Shown in pieces: positions 34,252 through 44,170 of a stretch of 64,000 bases of DNA. This stretch comes from Gammaproteobacteria bacterium (GTDB lineage Bacteria > Pseudomonadota > Gammaproteobacteria > Xanthomonadales > SZUA-36), in NCBI GenBank assembly GCA_021772935.1, contig JAJFLA010000032.1:62001-126000 (forward strand), in the 5' to 3' direction. Positions within the stretch are counted from its first letter, which is position 1. Each line of letters starts with the position of its first letter. The notes beneath the pieces were generated by a model. It did no database searches. It saw only the letters and a list, made by a program, of their open reading frames with translations, and was not told the DNA's origin. The translations under genes and the position numbers were made by a program.

Positions 34252-35652
34252 TCAGAAATCTGCCCTGCCAGGAACACGAGGGTAGGGAATAACATCACGG
34301 ATATTAGACATTCCGGTTATATATGTAATCAAACGCTCAAAACCCAGCCCAAAGCCAGCATGGGGTACGGTTCCATAACGTCGTAAATCAACATACCAAC
34401 TATAGGTTTCTGCATCCATCCCTTGTTCAGCCATTCGTTGCTGCAAAGTATCCAATCGCTCTTCGCGTTGCGCCCCACCAATAATTTCCCCAATACCCGG
34501 TGCTAATACATCCATGGCAGCCACGGTTTTACCATCATCATTCAAGCGCATATAAAATGCCTTGATTTCCACGGGGTAATTTTTTACAACTACTGGGGCG
34601 TCAAAATGTTTCTCAGTAAGAAAGCGTTCGTGTTCTGTTTGCAGGTCAAGACCCCATTCCGGCTTAAACTCAAACTTCTGTCCGGAGTTTCTGAGAATAT
34701 CAATAGCGTCGGCATAGTCAACGCGGACAAAAGGAGCACCGATTAGTGTTTCTAATCGTTCCACTGCCTTTGGTTCTATTCTCTGAGCAAAAAAAGCCAT
34801 GTCATCCGGGCATTCATCCAACACTGCTTGGAAGACATATTTCAGAAAATCTTCTGCAAGATCTGCAAGATCATCCAGATCAGCGAATGCGATTTCGGGT
34901 TCGATCATCCAGAACTCGGCTAGATGACGCGTGGTGTTGGAATTTTCTGCCCGGAATGTGGGACCAAAAGTATATACCTTTGATAAGGCCTGACAGTAGC
35001 CCTCAACATTCAATTGCCCGGAAACTGTTAAAAAGGTTTCACGGCCGAAAAAATCCTGTTCGTAATCGATTTCGCCATCTTCATTGTGTGGGAGGTTGGT
35101 CATATTCAGCGTGCTTACCCGAAACATATCTCCGGCACCTTCAGCATCTGATGCAGTAATAATCGGGGTGTTAATCCAGAAAAAACCATTTTCATGAAAA
35201 TAACGGTGAATTGCTTGTGCCGCTACATGGCGAACGCGTGTTATTGCACCAAAAGTATTGGTACGTGGGCGCAGGTGAGCAACATCCCTAAGGAACTCAA
35301 AACTGTGACGCTTTGGTTGGATAGGGTAGGTGTCGGGGTCATCGATCCAACCTGTCACTTTCACGGCTGAAGCCTGGATCTCGAATTTTTGACCACGCCC
35401 TTGTGATTCAACCAGTTCGCCGGTGCAGATCACGGCACAGCCACTGGTGAGTTTTTGTATTTCTTCGCTGTAGTTGGCAAGGTCCGAAGGGGCGACAACC
35501 TGAATTGGATCAAAACAGGACCCGTCATGGACGGAAACAAAAGAAAATCCGGCTTTGGAGTCTCTGCGGGTACGCACCCAGCCTTGTATCTTGACGATGG
35601 ATCCAATTGAGATATCTCCGCTGAGGGCTTTTTTTATGCTGTCCGCTGACAT
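34252..35652 (-). CDS. asnS: Asparaginyl-tRNA synthetase
   Basis: Class II synthetase charging tRNA-Asn. It has 466 residues. The N-terminal OB fold is [28 protein letters not shown]. Motif 2 is [26 protein letters not shown] and motif 3 is [16 protein letters not shown]. The acidic EGAGDMFRV stretch is the substrate-binding loop. The 198 bp between its stop and the small-RNA terminator shows no feature I can support. Confidence 0.97.
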   Translation of the reverse strand: MSADSIKKALSGDISIGSIVKIQGWVRTRRDSKAGFSFVSVHDGSCFDPIQVVAPSDLANYSEEIQKLTSGCAVICTGELVESQGRGQKFEIQASAVKVTGWIDDPDTYPIQPKRHSFEFLRDVAHLRPRTNTFGAITRVRHVAAQAIHRYFHENGFFWINTPIITASDAEGAGDMFRVSTLNMTNLPHNEDGEIDYEQDFFGRETFLTVSGQLNVEGYCQALSKVYTFGPTFRAENSNTTRHLAEFWMIEPEIAFADLDDLADLAEDFLKYVFQAVLDECPDDMAFFAQRIEPKAVERLETLIGAPFVRVDYADAIDILRNSGQKFEFKPEWGLDLQTEHERFLTEKHFDAPVVVKNYPVEIKAFYMRLNDDGKTVAAMDVLAPGIGEIIGGAQREERLDTLQQRMAEQGMDAETYSWYVDLRRYGTVPHAGFGLGFERLITYITGMSNIRDVIPYPRVPGRADF

Positions 35653-35763
35653 GATGTTATGGTTGATCTCTGGTTAAGTGGCCCAAGATAATAGATCACC
35701 CGGGGCGATGCGCACAGTCTTTTAGAGTGCTAAGCTGAAATTGACCACGACGGTATCATGATT

Positions 35764-36087
35764 ATGAGTATTCAGTTAACTGACAATGCGGCACAACGTG
35801 TGAAACATTTTCTTGAAAAAGAAAGTGGTCTTGCGCTACGGCTCGGGGTCAGGAAAACCGGTTGTTCAGGTTGGGCGTATGAAGTCAGTATCGCTTCGGA
35901 GCTTGGCAAGGATGATCAGGTTTTCGAAGACAAGGGTGTTAAAATCGTAATTGATCGCGAAAGTTTACCGTTTTTACTCGGCTCCAAAATTGATTTTACC
36001 GTCAACGGACTGAACCGAACCTTCCAATTCAATAATCCCAATGCTACGGATGAATGTGGCTGTGGAGAGAGTTTCACGATTTCCTGA
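35764..36087 (+). CDS. A-type iron-sulfur carrier (IscA/HesB family)
   Basis: 107 residues from the ATG at 35764; an ATG two codons earlier (35758) is equally possible. It carries iron or iron-sulfur clusters between scaffold and target proteins. The three ligand cysteines are present in VRKTGCSGWAYEV and ECGCGESF. It is not next to other isc genes here. E. coli has three such paralogues (IscA, SufA, ErpA); the sequence is closest in style to IscA but I would not choose firmly. Confidence 0.9.
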   Translation: MSIQLTDNAAQRVKHFLEKESGLALRLGVRKTGCSGWAYEVSIASELGKDDQVFEDKGVKIVIDRESLPFLLGSKIDFTVNGLNRTFQFNNPNATDECGCGESFTIS

Positions 36088-36287
36088 TCGTTCATCTGAA
36101 TCGGCGGCAGGTGCGACAGACCTTGCCAGCCGGAATAGCTCACTGATATAATCCGCCGGCTCTGTCTTTGGCAGGGCAAACAATCCTTGCTTCACGCACC
36201 CAATGGTTGGGTTGTCGGAGGCTTTGCAGGTCCTGGATAGCCACTTTTCAAGGTTGGCAGGGCTCGAAAACCCATAGGGAGTTAACT

Positions 36288-36830
36288 ATGCGTCATTATG
36301 AAATCTGTTTTCTGGTCCACCCGGATCAAAGTGAGCAGGTCCCAGCCATGCTGGAGCGTTACCGCGGCATGATTGAAGAAAAGAGCGGTAGCATTCACCG
36401 TCTCGAAGATTGGGGCCGTCGGCAGCTCGCCTACCCCGTTGCCAAGCTGCATAAAGCACATTACGTACTTATGAATATCGAGTGCGATGGTGAAACATTG
36501 AATGAACTGGAAGGTTTGTTCCGTTTTAATGATGCGGTCTTGCGTCATCTAACGGTTCGCAGGCAAAACGCTGTGATTGAGCAGTCTGAAATGCTCAAAG
36601 CCAAAGAAGAAAAAGACCGTTCCAGCCGTGATCATTCGGATCGCCGTCGCTCAACTTCTTCAGGGACTGCATCAAGCGAACCTGAAAAAAAGGCTGATGC
36701 AATAGTTGAAGTTGAGGCTGTTGCCAAGACGGACGCAGTTGAATCAGCACCCGAAGAAACAACCATTGCTACACCGGTTGAATCCACATTAGCTGAAAAC
36801 AAAGAAACGAATACGGAAACGGGAGAATAA
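36288..36830 (+). CDS. rpsF: Ribosomal protein S6 with a long acidic tail
   Basis: Small-subunit protein that binds 16S rRNA with S18. It has 180 residues against 131-135 in E. coli. The first ~100 residues are canonical ([57 protein letters not shown]). The remaining ~75 form a serine/arginine patch and then a long E/A/T-rich acidic tail. AGGGAG precedes the ATG. It starts the rpsF-rpsR-rplI operon. In E. coli the S6 tail receives glutamates from RimK, so the long acidic end is a natural extension of that theme. Confidence 0.95.
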   Translation: MRHYEICFLVHPDQSEQVPAMLERYRGMIEEKSGSIHRLEDWGRRQLAYPVAKLHKAHYVLMNIECDGETLNELEGLFRFNDAVLRHLTVRRQNAVIEQSEMLKAKEEKDRSSRDHSDRRRSTSSGTASSEPEKKADAIVEVEAVAKTDAVESAPEETTIATPVESTLAENKETNTETGE

Positions 36831-36832
36831 TC

Positions 36833-37060
36833 ATGGCACGTCAACAATTTCGTCGTAGAAAATTTTGCCGTTTTACGGCTGATGGAGTTACCGAAATCGA
36901 CTACAAAGATCTCAGTATACTGAAAGAGTATGTTGGTGAGTCCGGTAAGATTGTACCCAGTCGCATAACGGGTACAAAAGCCAGGTATCAACGTCAGTTG
37001 GCAACGGCTGTGAAGCGGGCGCGTTTCCTGGCTTTGCTGCCTTACACTGATAACCACTGA
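36833..37060 (+). CDS. rpsR: Ribosomal protein S18
   Basis: Binds S6 and the central domain of 16S rRNA. It has 75 residues, the family length: [68 protein letters not shown] in outline. It begins 2 bp after rpsF. Confidence 0.98.
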   Translation: MARQQFRRRKFCRFTADGVTEIDYKDLSILKEYVGESGKIVPSRITGTKARYQRQLATAVKRARFLALLPYTDNH

Positions 37061-37078
37061 GTATCCAGGAGAATTATC

Positions 37079-37525
37079 ATGGATCTTATCCTGCTTGAAA
37101 AAGTACAGAATCTGGGTGACCTGGGTGACCTGGTAAAAGTAAAAGCCGGTTTTGGCCGTAACTACCTGGTACCGCAGGGCAAAGCTGCACCTGCAACCAA
37201 AGATAATCTTGCCCAGTTCGAAGTTCGTAGAGTTGAATTGGAAGCAGCTGCCAAGGGTAGACTTGGTCAGGCCGAAGCACGCAAGTCCAGCTTGACTGGA
37301 GTGTCGGTTGAAATAACTGCTAACGCGAGTGAAGAAGGCAATCTATATGGCTCTATTGGCCCGCGAGAAATTGCAACTGCAGTTTCAGCTCTCGGTCATG
37401 AAATCACCAAGAGTGAAGTTAACATGGGCGAAGGCCCAATTAGAACGGTCGGTGAGTTTGAAGTTGTAGTGCAACTACACGCAGACATCGAGACCCTTGT
37501 GAAGGTCATTGTCAATCCGGAATAA
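37079..37525 (+). CDS. rplI: Ribosomal protein L9
   Basis: Large-subunit protein with two globular domains joined by a long helix. It has 148 residues. MDLILLEKVQNLGDLGDLVKVKAGFGRNYLVPQGKA is the classic N-terminal signature. The ATG follows AGGAG. It is the last gene before an intrinsic terminator. Confidence 0.98.
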   Translation: MDLILLEKVQNLGDLGDLVKVKAGFGRNYLVPQGKAAPATKDNLAQFEVRRVELEAAAKGRLGQAEARKSSLTGVSVEITANASEEGNLYGSIGPREIATAVSALGHEITKSEVNMGEGPIRTVGEFEVVVQLHADIETLVKVIVNPE

Positions 37526-37588
37526 GCCATGCTAAGTCCAATAGCGTGTTATCCCGAATAGTCATAGCAGCTGCGCTCTGATATGCTG

Positions 37589-37626
37589 AACTGCGAACTG
37601 TCATTGGATGGTTCGCAGTTTTTTTT
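37589..37626 (+). terminator. Intrinsic terminator after rplI
   Basis: AACTGCGAAC (37589-37598) pairs perfectly with GTTCGCAGTT (37611-37620) and a T-run follows. It ends the ribosomal operon before dnaB. Confidence 0.92.
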
Positions 37627-37652
37627 GATTCAATAAACGATAAGACCCACCC

Positions 37653-39032
37653 ATGGCTACACCCAAATTAGCGATTGTTGAAACGACAAAAGTACCGCCA
37701 CACTCACTGGAAGCCGAGCAATCGGTGTTGGGTGGACTCATGCTGAGTACGGTGGCGTGGGACCAGATTGCTGACAAAATTACTGAATCAGACTTTTACC
37801 GTGAAGATCATCGGTTGATTTTTCAGGCAATTCATGACCTGCATGAAACCAGTCGGCCATGTGATGCGGTTACAGTCAGCGAGTGGTTTGAATCGCACGG
37901 CAAAGCAGACCATGTCGACGGCGGGAATTACATCTCTCAACTCGCCAACAATACGCCTAGCGCGGCCAATGTTGGAGCATACGCAGACATTGTGCGTGAA
38001 AAGAGCATACTTCGTAGTCTCATTGATGCTGGTGCCCAGATAACTTCCAATGCATTTTCCTCTGATGGTAGAGAGAGCAAAACGCTTTTGGAAGAAGCCG
38101 AACGCTTGGTGTTTGCAATTGCGGACAAAGGTGCACACGGGGGGGCAGGTTTTGTCTCTGTTCAAGATACTCTCAAGGAGGCAATGTCCAAAATTGAGGA
38201 GCTCAATGCATTTGAGGGTGATATCACTGGTATTCCAACAGGTTACCAGGATTTTGACCGCCTGACTGCGGGCTTGCAGCCTTCTGATTTGATCGTTGTT
38301 GCGGGACGACCAGCCATGGGCAAAACTACTTTTGCGATGAATATTGCCGAGCATGCTGCCATTAAGCACGGCAAATCAGTGGCGGTTTTCAGTATGGAAA
38401 TGGCGTCTTTGCAATTGGTCATGCGAATGTTTTCCTCAGTAGGGCAGATTGAACAGAATCGTATTCGTACCGGTACCTTGGATGATCTGGATTGGCCGAA
38501 ACTGACATCGGCTATGAATTTGCTTCACAAAAGTAAAATATTTATTGATGACACACCGGCATTATCACCTGCGGAGCTACGTGCCCGGGCGCGTCGGTTG
38601 AAGCGGGAACATGACATAGACATGATTGTTGTCGACTATCTCCAATTGATGTCCGTACCAGATACGCGGGAAAATCGAGCGACAGAAATCGCTGAAATTT
38701 CGCGTTCCTTAAAAACAATCGCCAAGGAACTGAATGTCCCGGTGGTTGCATTGTCCCAGCTAAATCGAGCGCTGGAACAACGCCCCAATAAACGACCATT
38801 GATGGCTGACCTCAGGGAGTCCGGTGCTATTGAGCAGGATGCTGATCTGATCGTATTCATCTACCGGGATGAGGTTTATAACCCGGAAACCAGTGAGAAA
38901 GGGAAAGCTGAAATTATCATTGGTAAACATCGCAATGGCTCAACCGGAACGATCCACCTGGCCTTTCAGGGGCCATGGTTACGGTTTGTTAACCTGGCGC
39001 CTGAAAGTGCCTATCAATATGACCATCATTGA
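37653..39032 (+). CDS. dnaB: Replicative DNA helicase DnaB
   Basis: Hexameric 5'-3' helicase of the replication fork. It has 459 residues. The N-terminal domain is PPHSLEAEQSVLGGLML. The RecA-like core has GRPAMGKTTFAMNIAE (Walker A), VDYLQLM (Walker B) and ALSQLNRALEQRPNKRPLMADLRESGAIEQDAD. No intein is present. The alanine racemase gene that usually follows is reduced to a remnant. Confidence 0.98.
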   Translation: MATPKLAIVETTKVPPHSLEAEQSVLGGLMLSTVAWDQIADKITESDFYREDHRLIFQAIHDLHETSRPCDAVTVSEWFESHGKADHVDGGNYISQLANNTPSAANVGAYADIVREKSILRSLIDAGAQITSNAFSSDGRESKTLLEEAERLVFAIADKGAHGGAGFVSVQDTLKEAMSKIEELNAFEGDITGIPTGYQDFDRLTAGLQPSDLIVVAGRPAMGKTTFAMNIAEHAAIKHGKSVAVFSMEMASLQLVMRMFSSVGQIEQNRIRTGTLDDLDWPKLTSAMNLLHKSKIFIDDTPALSPAELRARARRLKREHDIDMIVVDYLQLMSVPDTRENRATEIAEISRSLKTIAKELNVPVVALSQLNRALEQRPNKRPLMADLRESGAIEQDADLIVFIYRDEVYNPETSEKGKAEIIIGKHRNGSTGTIHLAFQGPWLRFVNLAPESAYQYDHH

Positions 39033-39121
39033 TAATCGGTAATTACCCGACAAATTAAAAATTCTACCAATCAAGTGAAGCGTCACAATACCATCGCCGG
39101 TATCAGTCCAGAGGCCATCTG

Positions 39122-39381
39122 AGACGCCTGGGTAAAGGGGTTCCAGTGTTGGTTTACGGTAAAGGGCGCAACTTGCCAGTCGCGTATCCATGGATTTGAT
39201 TACGCTGGAATTAGGTGGTCATGACGATGACGTCATTGGCGACCCTGTTGTGTTATGGGGTGAAGGGTTTGTGGTGGAAACAGTAGTGTCGTGGGCGGAC
39301 GCCGTGCCATATGCGCTGAATTGTGGCGTTAGCGGGCGAATACCACGCATTTCGCGTTTGATTATTCGTCGTTTTCAGTAA
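39122..39381 (+). pseudogene. alr: Remnant of alanine racemase (C-terminal part, frameshifted)
   Basis: In one frame 39122-39184 reads RRLGKGVPVLVYGKGRNLPVA. After a frame change near 39181 the sequence reads RVSMDLITLELGG, then VIGDPVVLWGEG, then AVPYALNCGVSGRIPR. These are consecutive blocks of the alanine racemase C-terminal domain (normally ...VAGRVSMD...GDPVVLWG...PYELLCG...R.PR). The N-terminal three quarters, including the PLP lysine, are gone. alr normally follows dnaB in gammaproteobacteria, so this is the decayed original. Its last codons overlap the end of the opposite-strand pspF-like gene. Confidence 0.85.
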
Positions 39382-40393
39382 GTTCATATTTACGCAGGTA
39401 GCCACGTAACTGGTGGTATGTCATGCCAAGAAATTCGGCGGTTTTTTTCTGATTAAACCGACACTGCTCCATGGCACTCTTTATCCGGCGTACCTCTTCG
39501 TCCTGTATGCTTTGCTTGAAATCATAGGGCTCGTCGGGCAAAAGTATTGATCCTTGGTTTTCTTTGACAGGATGTGTACCTGGACGCCAGGGAGAATCAA
39601 AGGGGTCGAAAATAATGTCAACAATTGGTTGGTCATAATCCCTGCAGGTATAAACAGCCCGTTCAACAACATTTTTTAGTTCGCGCACATTGCCTGGCCA
39701 GGCATACTGCAAAAGCTCTTTTCGAGCCAGTTCACTGAAGCCATTAAACAGGTCTTTGCCCAGCTCGCCAGCCATTTTGACGGCAAAATGATTCGCCAGA
39801 GTCAGAATGTCGCCCGGGCGTTCCCGCAAAGGTGGCAAAGTAATCACATCAAAAGCCAGTCGATCAAGCAGGTCTGCGCGAAACTTTCCCTTTTCAGCGA
39901 GACCCGGTAAATCTTCATTGGTTGCACCGATGATGCGTACATTGGTGTGAATGGTTTCACTGCCTCCGACGCGTTCAAATTCACCGTATTCAATCACACG
40001 CAGGATCTTCTCCTGCACACCGGAAGATGTGCTGGAGAGTTCGTCCAGAAACAAGCTACCTTTATTAGCCAACTCAAAGCGACCGAGGCGGCGTTTGGCC
40101 GCACCAGTAAATGACCCGGCTTCGTGCCCAAAAAGCTCTGTTTCTAACAAGGTTTCTGCCAGTGCAGCACAATTCATTTTAATAAAGGGGTAATCCCACC
40201 GTCCGGAAAGAAAATGAATTCGGGCTGCAATCAATTCTTTGCCTGTGCCGCGCTCTCCGATCACTAACACCGGTCGGTTCAGCGGCGCTACGCGGGAGAC
40301 GTGTTCAAGTACTTCCAGAAATACTGGGGATTCCCCGATTAATTGCTGGTCTTCCGGTTTACGCATATTTTTTATCTCAACCTGATTAAGCAC
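39362..40393 (-). CDS. pspF: Sigma-54 activator, PspF-like
   Basis: 343 residues: an AAA+ sigma-54-interaction domain straight from the N-terminus, with no receiver domain, and a Fis-type helix-turn-helix at the end (NQKKTAEFLGMTYHQLRGYLRKYEL). It has Walker A GERGTGKE, the sigma-54 contact loop as GSFTGA (usually GAFTGA), and Walker B GSLFLDEL. This domain order and LIGESPVFLEVLEHVSRVAPLNRPVLVIGERG identify PspF, activator of the phage-shock genes. pspABC is not adjacent; radA lies divergently at 99 bp. Confidence 0.88.
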   Translation of the reverse strand: MLNQVEIKNMRKPEDQQLIGESPVFLEVLEHVSRVAPLNRPVLVIGERGTGKELIAARIHFLSGRWDYPFIKMNCAALAETLLETELFGHEAGSFTGAAKRRLGRFELANKGSLFLDELSSTSSGVQEKILRVIEYGEFERVGGSETIHTNVRIIGATNEDLPGLAEKGKFRADLLDRLAFDVITLPPLRERPGDILTLANHFAVKMAGELGKDLFNGFSELARKELLQYAWPGNVRELKNVVERAVYTCRDYDQPIVDIIFDPFDSPWRPGTHPVKENQGSILLPDEPYDFKQSIQDEEVRRIKSAMEQCRFNQKKTAEFLGMTYHQLRGYLRKYELTENDE

Positions 40394-40491
40394 TGACCAA
40401 TGTTTATTGTAAGTAATCTGCTTATTATTGTCTTAGGCTGGAGGTAATGGGTCCGATCTGCTACAACAGTACTATCAATCAGGAAACTATT

Positions 40492-41853
40492 GTGGCAAAA
40501 ATAAAAACGTCTTTTTATTGTACCGCTTGTGGTAGCGAACTATCCAAGTGGGCTGGGCAATGCCCCGACTGCAAGGCCTGGAATACGGTTGAGGAATTCC
40601 GTCCGGCAGCGATCGCCGGTGTAGCGCGCATGAGTGGGTATACCGGAACTACTAAGCAGCAAGTGACTGAGTTAGCAGCAGTTTCCGATCAGAAAGTTGC
40701 AAGAATCGGTATTGGTATTAATGAACTGGACCGTGTCCTCGGTGGAGGAATCGTGCCAGGGTCGGTGATCCTGATTGGTGGTGATCCAGGTATTGGAAAA
40801 TCAACCCTGCTGCTACAGGTACTCGCGGGCCTGATGGGGCAATTGAAATGTCTGTATGTCAGCGGCGAGGAATCCCTGCAGCAAATAAATATGCGCGCAA
40901 AACGGTTGGGTCTTGATGTGGGCGCGTTGCGCTGCTTGACTGAAACCAACGTTGAACAGATTTTAAAGGTAACAGGTGAAGAGAAACCAGACTTGGTAGT
41001 GGTAGATTCCATTCAGACGCTGCACTCGGAGCAGGTACAGTCAGCACCGGGTTCTGTCGCTCAAGTCAGGGAATCAGCAGCAGCATTGGTGCGTTATGCC
41101 AAGCAAATGAACTGCGCAGTGGTATTGGTTGGGCACGTCACCAAGGATGGGTCTCTCGCCGGGCCACGTATCCTGGAGCATATGGTGGATGCGGTACTGT
41201 ACTTTCAAAGTGATGAAGGTAGTCGTTACCGTGTTATTCGGGCTTTCAAAAATCGTTTCGGTGCGGTCAATGAATTGGGTGTATTCGCCATGACTGGGCT
41301 TGGTCTTAAAGAGGTCAGCAATCCATCAGCAATTTTTCTGTCCGGCCACACGCAACCGGCCGCAGGTAGTGTTATCACCGTGATCAGGGAAGGCACCCGC
41401 CCGATGCTGTTGGAATTACAAGCGCTGGTCGATGAAAGTCACCTGGCTAATCCGAGAAGGGTCACAATTGGTCTGGAACACAGTCGTCTCTCAATGTTGT
41501 TGGCGGTTCTGCACCGCCATGGTGGCATCAATCTTGGTGATCAGGATGTATTTGCCAACGTGGTCGGTGGTATGCGTATAACAGAAACCGGTTCAGATCT
41601 GCCGCTGTTATTAGCCATCATTTCCAGTTTCCGTGACCGTATTCTGCCGGAAAAAACAATTGTTTTTGGTGAGGTGGGTCTGTCCGGTGAAGTGCGGCCA
41701 GTCTACAACGGTGACGCGCGGTTGAAAGAGGCAGCCGGTCTCGGTTTTAACCGTGCAATTATTCCTAAGGCCAATCAGCCAAGACAGGCAATTGAAGGTG
41801 TGACGATCAATGCCGTAAATAGCCTGGGTGAGGCCATTGCTGCAGTGTTTTGA
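40492..41853 (+). CDS. radA: DNA repair protein RadA
   Basis: RecA-like branch-migration protein that helps process recombination intermediates. It has 453 residues from the GTG at 40492, where AGGAAA precedes and the family start (AKIKTSFYCTACG) begins; an upstream ATG at 40447 is unlikely. It shows the zinc finger CTACGSELSKWAGQCPDC, Walker A GGDPGIGKSTLLLQ, KNRFGAVNELGVF and the C-terminal Lon-like domain with VGLSGEVRPV. Confidence 0.96.
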   Translation: MAKIKTSFYCTACGSELSKWAGQCPDCKAWNTVEEFRPAAIAGVARMSGYTGTTKQQVTELAAVSDQKVARIGIGINELDRVLGGGIVPGSVILIGGDPGIGKSTLLLQVLAGLMGQLKCLYVSGEESLQQINMRAKRLGLDVGALRCLTETNVEQILKVTGEEKPDLVVVDSIQTLHSEQVQSAPGSVAQVRESAAALVRYAKQMNCAVVLVGHVTKDGSLAGPRILEHMVDAVLYFQSDEGSRYRVIRAFKNRFGAVNELGVFAMTGLGLKEVSNPSAIFLSGHTQPAAGSVITVIREGTRPMLLELQALVDESHLANPRRVTIGLEHSRLSMLLAVLHRHGGINLGDQDVFANVVGGMRITETGSDLPLLLAIISSFRDRILPEKTIVFGEVGLSGEVRPVYNGDARLKEAAGLGFNRAIIPKANQPRQAIEGVTINAVNSLGEAIAAVF

Positions 41854-41995
41854 TCAAAATGTGGCTAAGGTAAATGGCAGAGGAGGCACCAATAAAAAAT
41901 GGCCAGTATCCGGAAAATATTTTTGCCAGTCTGCATTTGGCAAAATCAAGGCTGTCTGTGCTGTGGGGGTGGTCTTAGGTGGTATACAACATATA

Positions 41996-43261
41996 TCAGG
42001 TGTTTCTGACCCGATTGGGCTTGATCAGTACTTTGTGGATGACGTTTTCCCGAATATCCACAATGGTCATAATGTGTGAATCGATTTTAATGCTGCATTT
42101 TCCTTCCGGAATGAGCTCCATCTCTTCGATCAACAACCCGCCCAGCGTGTGTGCCTCGTCAAAAGGCAGGTTCCAGTCGAGTTGCCGGTTTAGGGTGCGT
42201 ACGCTGGTAGAGCCGTCGACAAGGTAGTTGCCGTCATCCAATCGGCGCATGGTACGCGGACGGCCCCGGCCTTCGGGGGTGAATTCGCCGACGATTTCTT
42301 CCAGTATGTCATCCAGTGTAACCAGCCCCTGGATATCCCCATACTCATCAACTACCAGCGCCATACGTCGTTCTTTTTCCTGGAACTCGAGTAGTTGGCG
42401 GGTCAGTGATGTGCCTTCCGGAACAAAATACGGGCGCCGGACCGAACGTTGTAAATCATCAAATCGCAGACCTCCCAGTGAAAGCTTTGAAATGACAGTG
42501 CGGATGTGAAGTAAGCCTACGACATTATCGATACTTTCCCGGTAGACCGGTAAACGTGTGTACATGGTTTGTGTCAATTGACTCAGTATGTCAGCCCAGT
42601 CATCATCCAGGTCGATGCCAATGATTTCCCCTCGCGGGACCATCACGTCTTCAACTGAAGCTTGTTCAAGATCAAGAATGTTGACCAACATACGCTGATG
42701 GTCGTTGGATATTTGTCCGCCCTCTGTTACCAGTGTGCGTAACTCCTCCCGGTTCAGGCGTTCGAGAGCGACGACATCAGTTTTTACGCCGAAAGGCCGG
42801 AGCAGTAAATTTGCAAAGGAATTAACCAACCAAACAATGGGATTAAGCAGTTTGAGCAGCACGACCAGTACGTAAGATGCTGGAAAAGCGACTTTCTCCG
42901 GGTAAAGAGCAGCCACCGTTTTGGGAGCGACCTCGGCAAAAATCAACACAATGACTGTCATCACCAACGTTGATAACCAGATACCGTTATCACCAAACAT
43001 ACGCATGGCAATCACGGTGGCAATGGATGCTGCAAGGATATTGACCATGTTATTGCCCAGCAATATCAGCCCAATCAGTCGGTCAGGCCGGGTCAGTAAT
43101 TTTTGTGCCAGACGGGCGCCGCGATGTCCGTTGTTGGCCAAATGCTTCAGACGATAACGGTTGATGGCCATCAGACCTGTTTCCGAACTCGAAAAAAAGC
43201 CTGATAGTATGATCAGTATGAACAGTGCAGCGTAAAGACTGCCTAGCGGGATATCGTCCAA
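41996..43261 (-). CDS. CNNM/CorC-type membrane protein (DUF21 plus CBS pair)
   Basis: 421 residues. Four predicted membrane segments form the DUF21 domain (LYAALFILIILSGFFSSSETGLMAINRYRLKHLA...). Two CBS domains follow (VMVPRGEIIGIDLDDDW..., RMALVVDEYGDIQGLVTLDDILEEIVGEF) and a CorC_HlyC domain ends the protein (GSTSVRTLNRQLDWNLP). This order is that of CNNM-family magnesium transport proteins and E. coli YfjD/CorB. It is downstream of ypjD on the same strand with 27 bp between, the same pairing as in E. coli. Confidence 0.9.
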   Translation of the reverse strand: MDDIPLGSLYAALFILIILSGFFSSSETGLMAINRYRLKHLANNGHRGARLAQKLLTRPDRLIGLILLGNNMVNILAASIATVIAMRMFGDNGIWLSTLVMTVIVLIFAEVAPKTVAALYPEKVAFPASYVLVVLLKLLNPIVWLVNSFANLLLRPFGVKTDVVALERLNREELRTLVTEGGQISNDHQRMLVNILDLEQASVEDVMVPRGEIIGIDLDDDWADILSQLTQTMYTRLPVYRESIDNVVGLLHIRTVISKLSLGGLRFDDLQRSVRRPYFVPEGTSLTRQLLEFQEKERRMALVVDEYGDIQGLVTLDDILEEIVGEFTPEGRGRPRTMRRLDDGNYLVDGSTSVRTLNRQLDWNLPFDEAHTLGGLLIEEMELIPEGKCSIKIDSHIMTIVDIRENVIHKVLIKPNRVRNT

Positions 43262-43288
43262 ATCGGTACTTTGTTCCTGTGTAAGCCT

Positions 43289-44101
43289 TTAAATGTGCCA
43301 ACTACGTTGCAGGATAACTTCCAGAATCAGCTTGCTACCGAAATAGGCTAACAGCAAAAGTGCGATGCCTGAGAGAGTCAAGCGCACGGCAACTCGTCCG
43401 CGCCAGCCTCTTTTCCATCGGCCCCACAGAACCAATGCGAATATCAACCAGGCAAAAATTGATAAAAAGGTCTTGTGAGCCAAATGCTGACCGAACAGGT
43501 CATTGACAAAGATCAGTCCCGTGACCAACGAAATTGTCAAGACGGCAAAACCGGCTTTGACCAGGTGGAACAACAACGCTTCCAGGGTGTCCAGAGCTGG
43601 TAGGGTTTGCACCAGTTTGTTGAGGCTGTGTCGGCGTAACAGCTGGTCTATCAAGTTGACAAAGACGGCGTAAACACCCGCGATACTGAGCACGCCGAAG
43701 GCAATAATGGAAGTAATAATATGTACCGTAATCCCGGTTGTATTCTTGGTGATTTCCATGGTGGGCGCACTGATTATCCCTTCAGCAACAAGGATTACAA
43801 CCGAAAGCGGTAAAGCCACAAGGCTGGCATCGAAAAGACTGTTACGTAAGGGGAATGTGCTGAGCGGTATGACGACCGTTACCAGCGCACACAAGGATAA
43901 AACATTCAGCAAGCTGACTTGCGGTGACACTGGCATCAACCAATGCTGGGTCTCTGCCCAGGTGTGCAACAGCACGCCCAGCAGGGTGATGCTGGCTGCC
44001 AATATACGTTTGCTGCTGGAACGCTCCGCAACTGCCAGATAAAGCAAAACTACGGCTGCCAGGTAGCAGCCTGCGGTGATTAATAAAATCTTGTCATGCA
44101 T
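43289..44101 (-). CDS. ypjD: YpjD-like membrane protein (CcsA/cytochrome c assembly family)
   Basis: 270 residues with about eight hydrophobic segments and the pattern of the cytochrome-c-assembly (CcsA/CcmC) family. YpjD proteins are found next to ffh in gammaproteobacteria, as here, where ffh is divergent at 69 bp. The haem-handling WWD motif is not obvious, and the function is unsettled. Confidence 0.85.
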   Translation of the reverse strand: MHDKILLITAGCYLAAVVLLYLAVAERSSSKRILAASITLLGVLLHTWAETQHWLMPVSPQVSLLNVLSLCALVTVVIPLSTFPLRNSLFDASLVALPLSVVILVAEGIISAPTMEITKNTTGITVHIITSIIAFGVLSIAGVYAVFVNLIDQLLRRHSLNKLVQTLPALDTLEALLFHLVKAGFAVLTISLVTGLIFVNDLFGQHLAHKTFLSIFAWLIFALVLWGRWKRGWRGRVAVRLTLSGIALLLLAYFGSKLILEVILQRSWHI

Positions 44102-44170
44102 GGCAAATTCAGTGCCGTTTGGAAGTGGTCAACCGCTATAATACCTGACTGCTGAATCATGGAGTAAATA

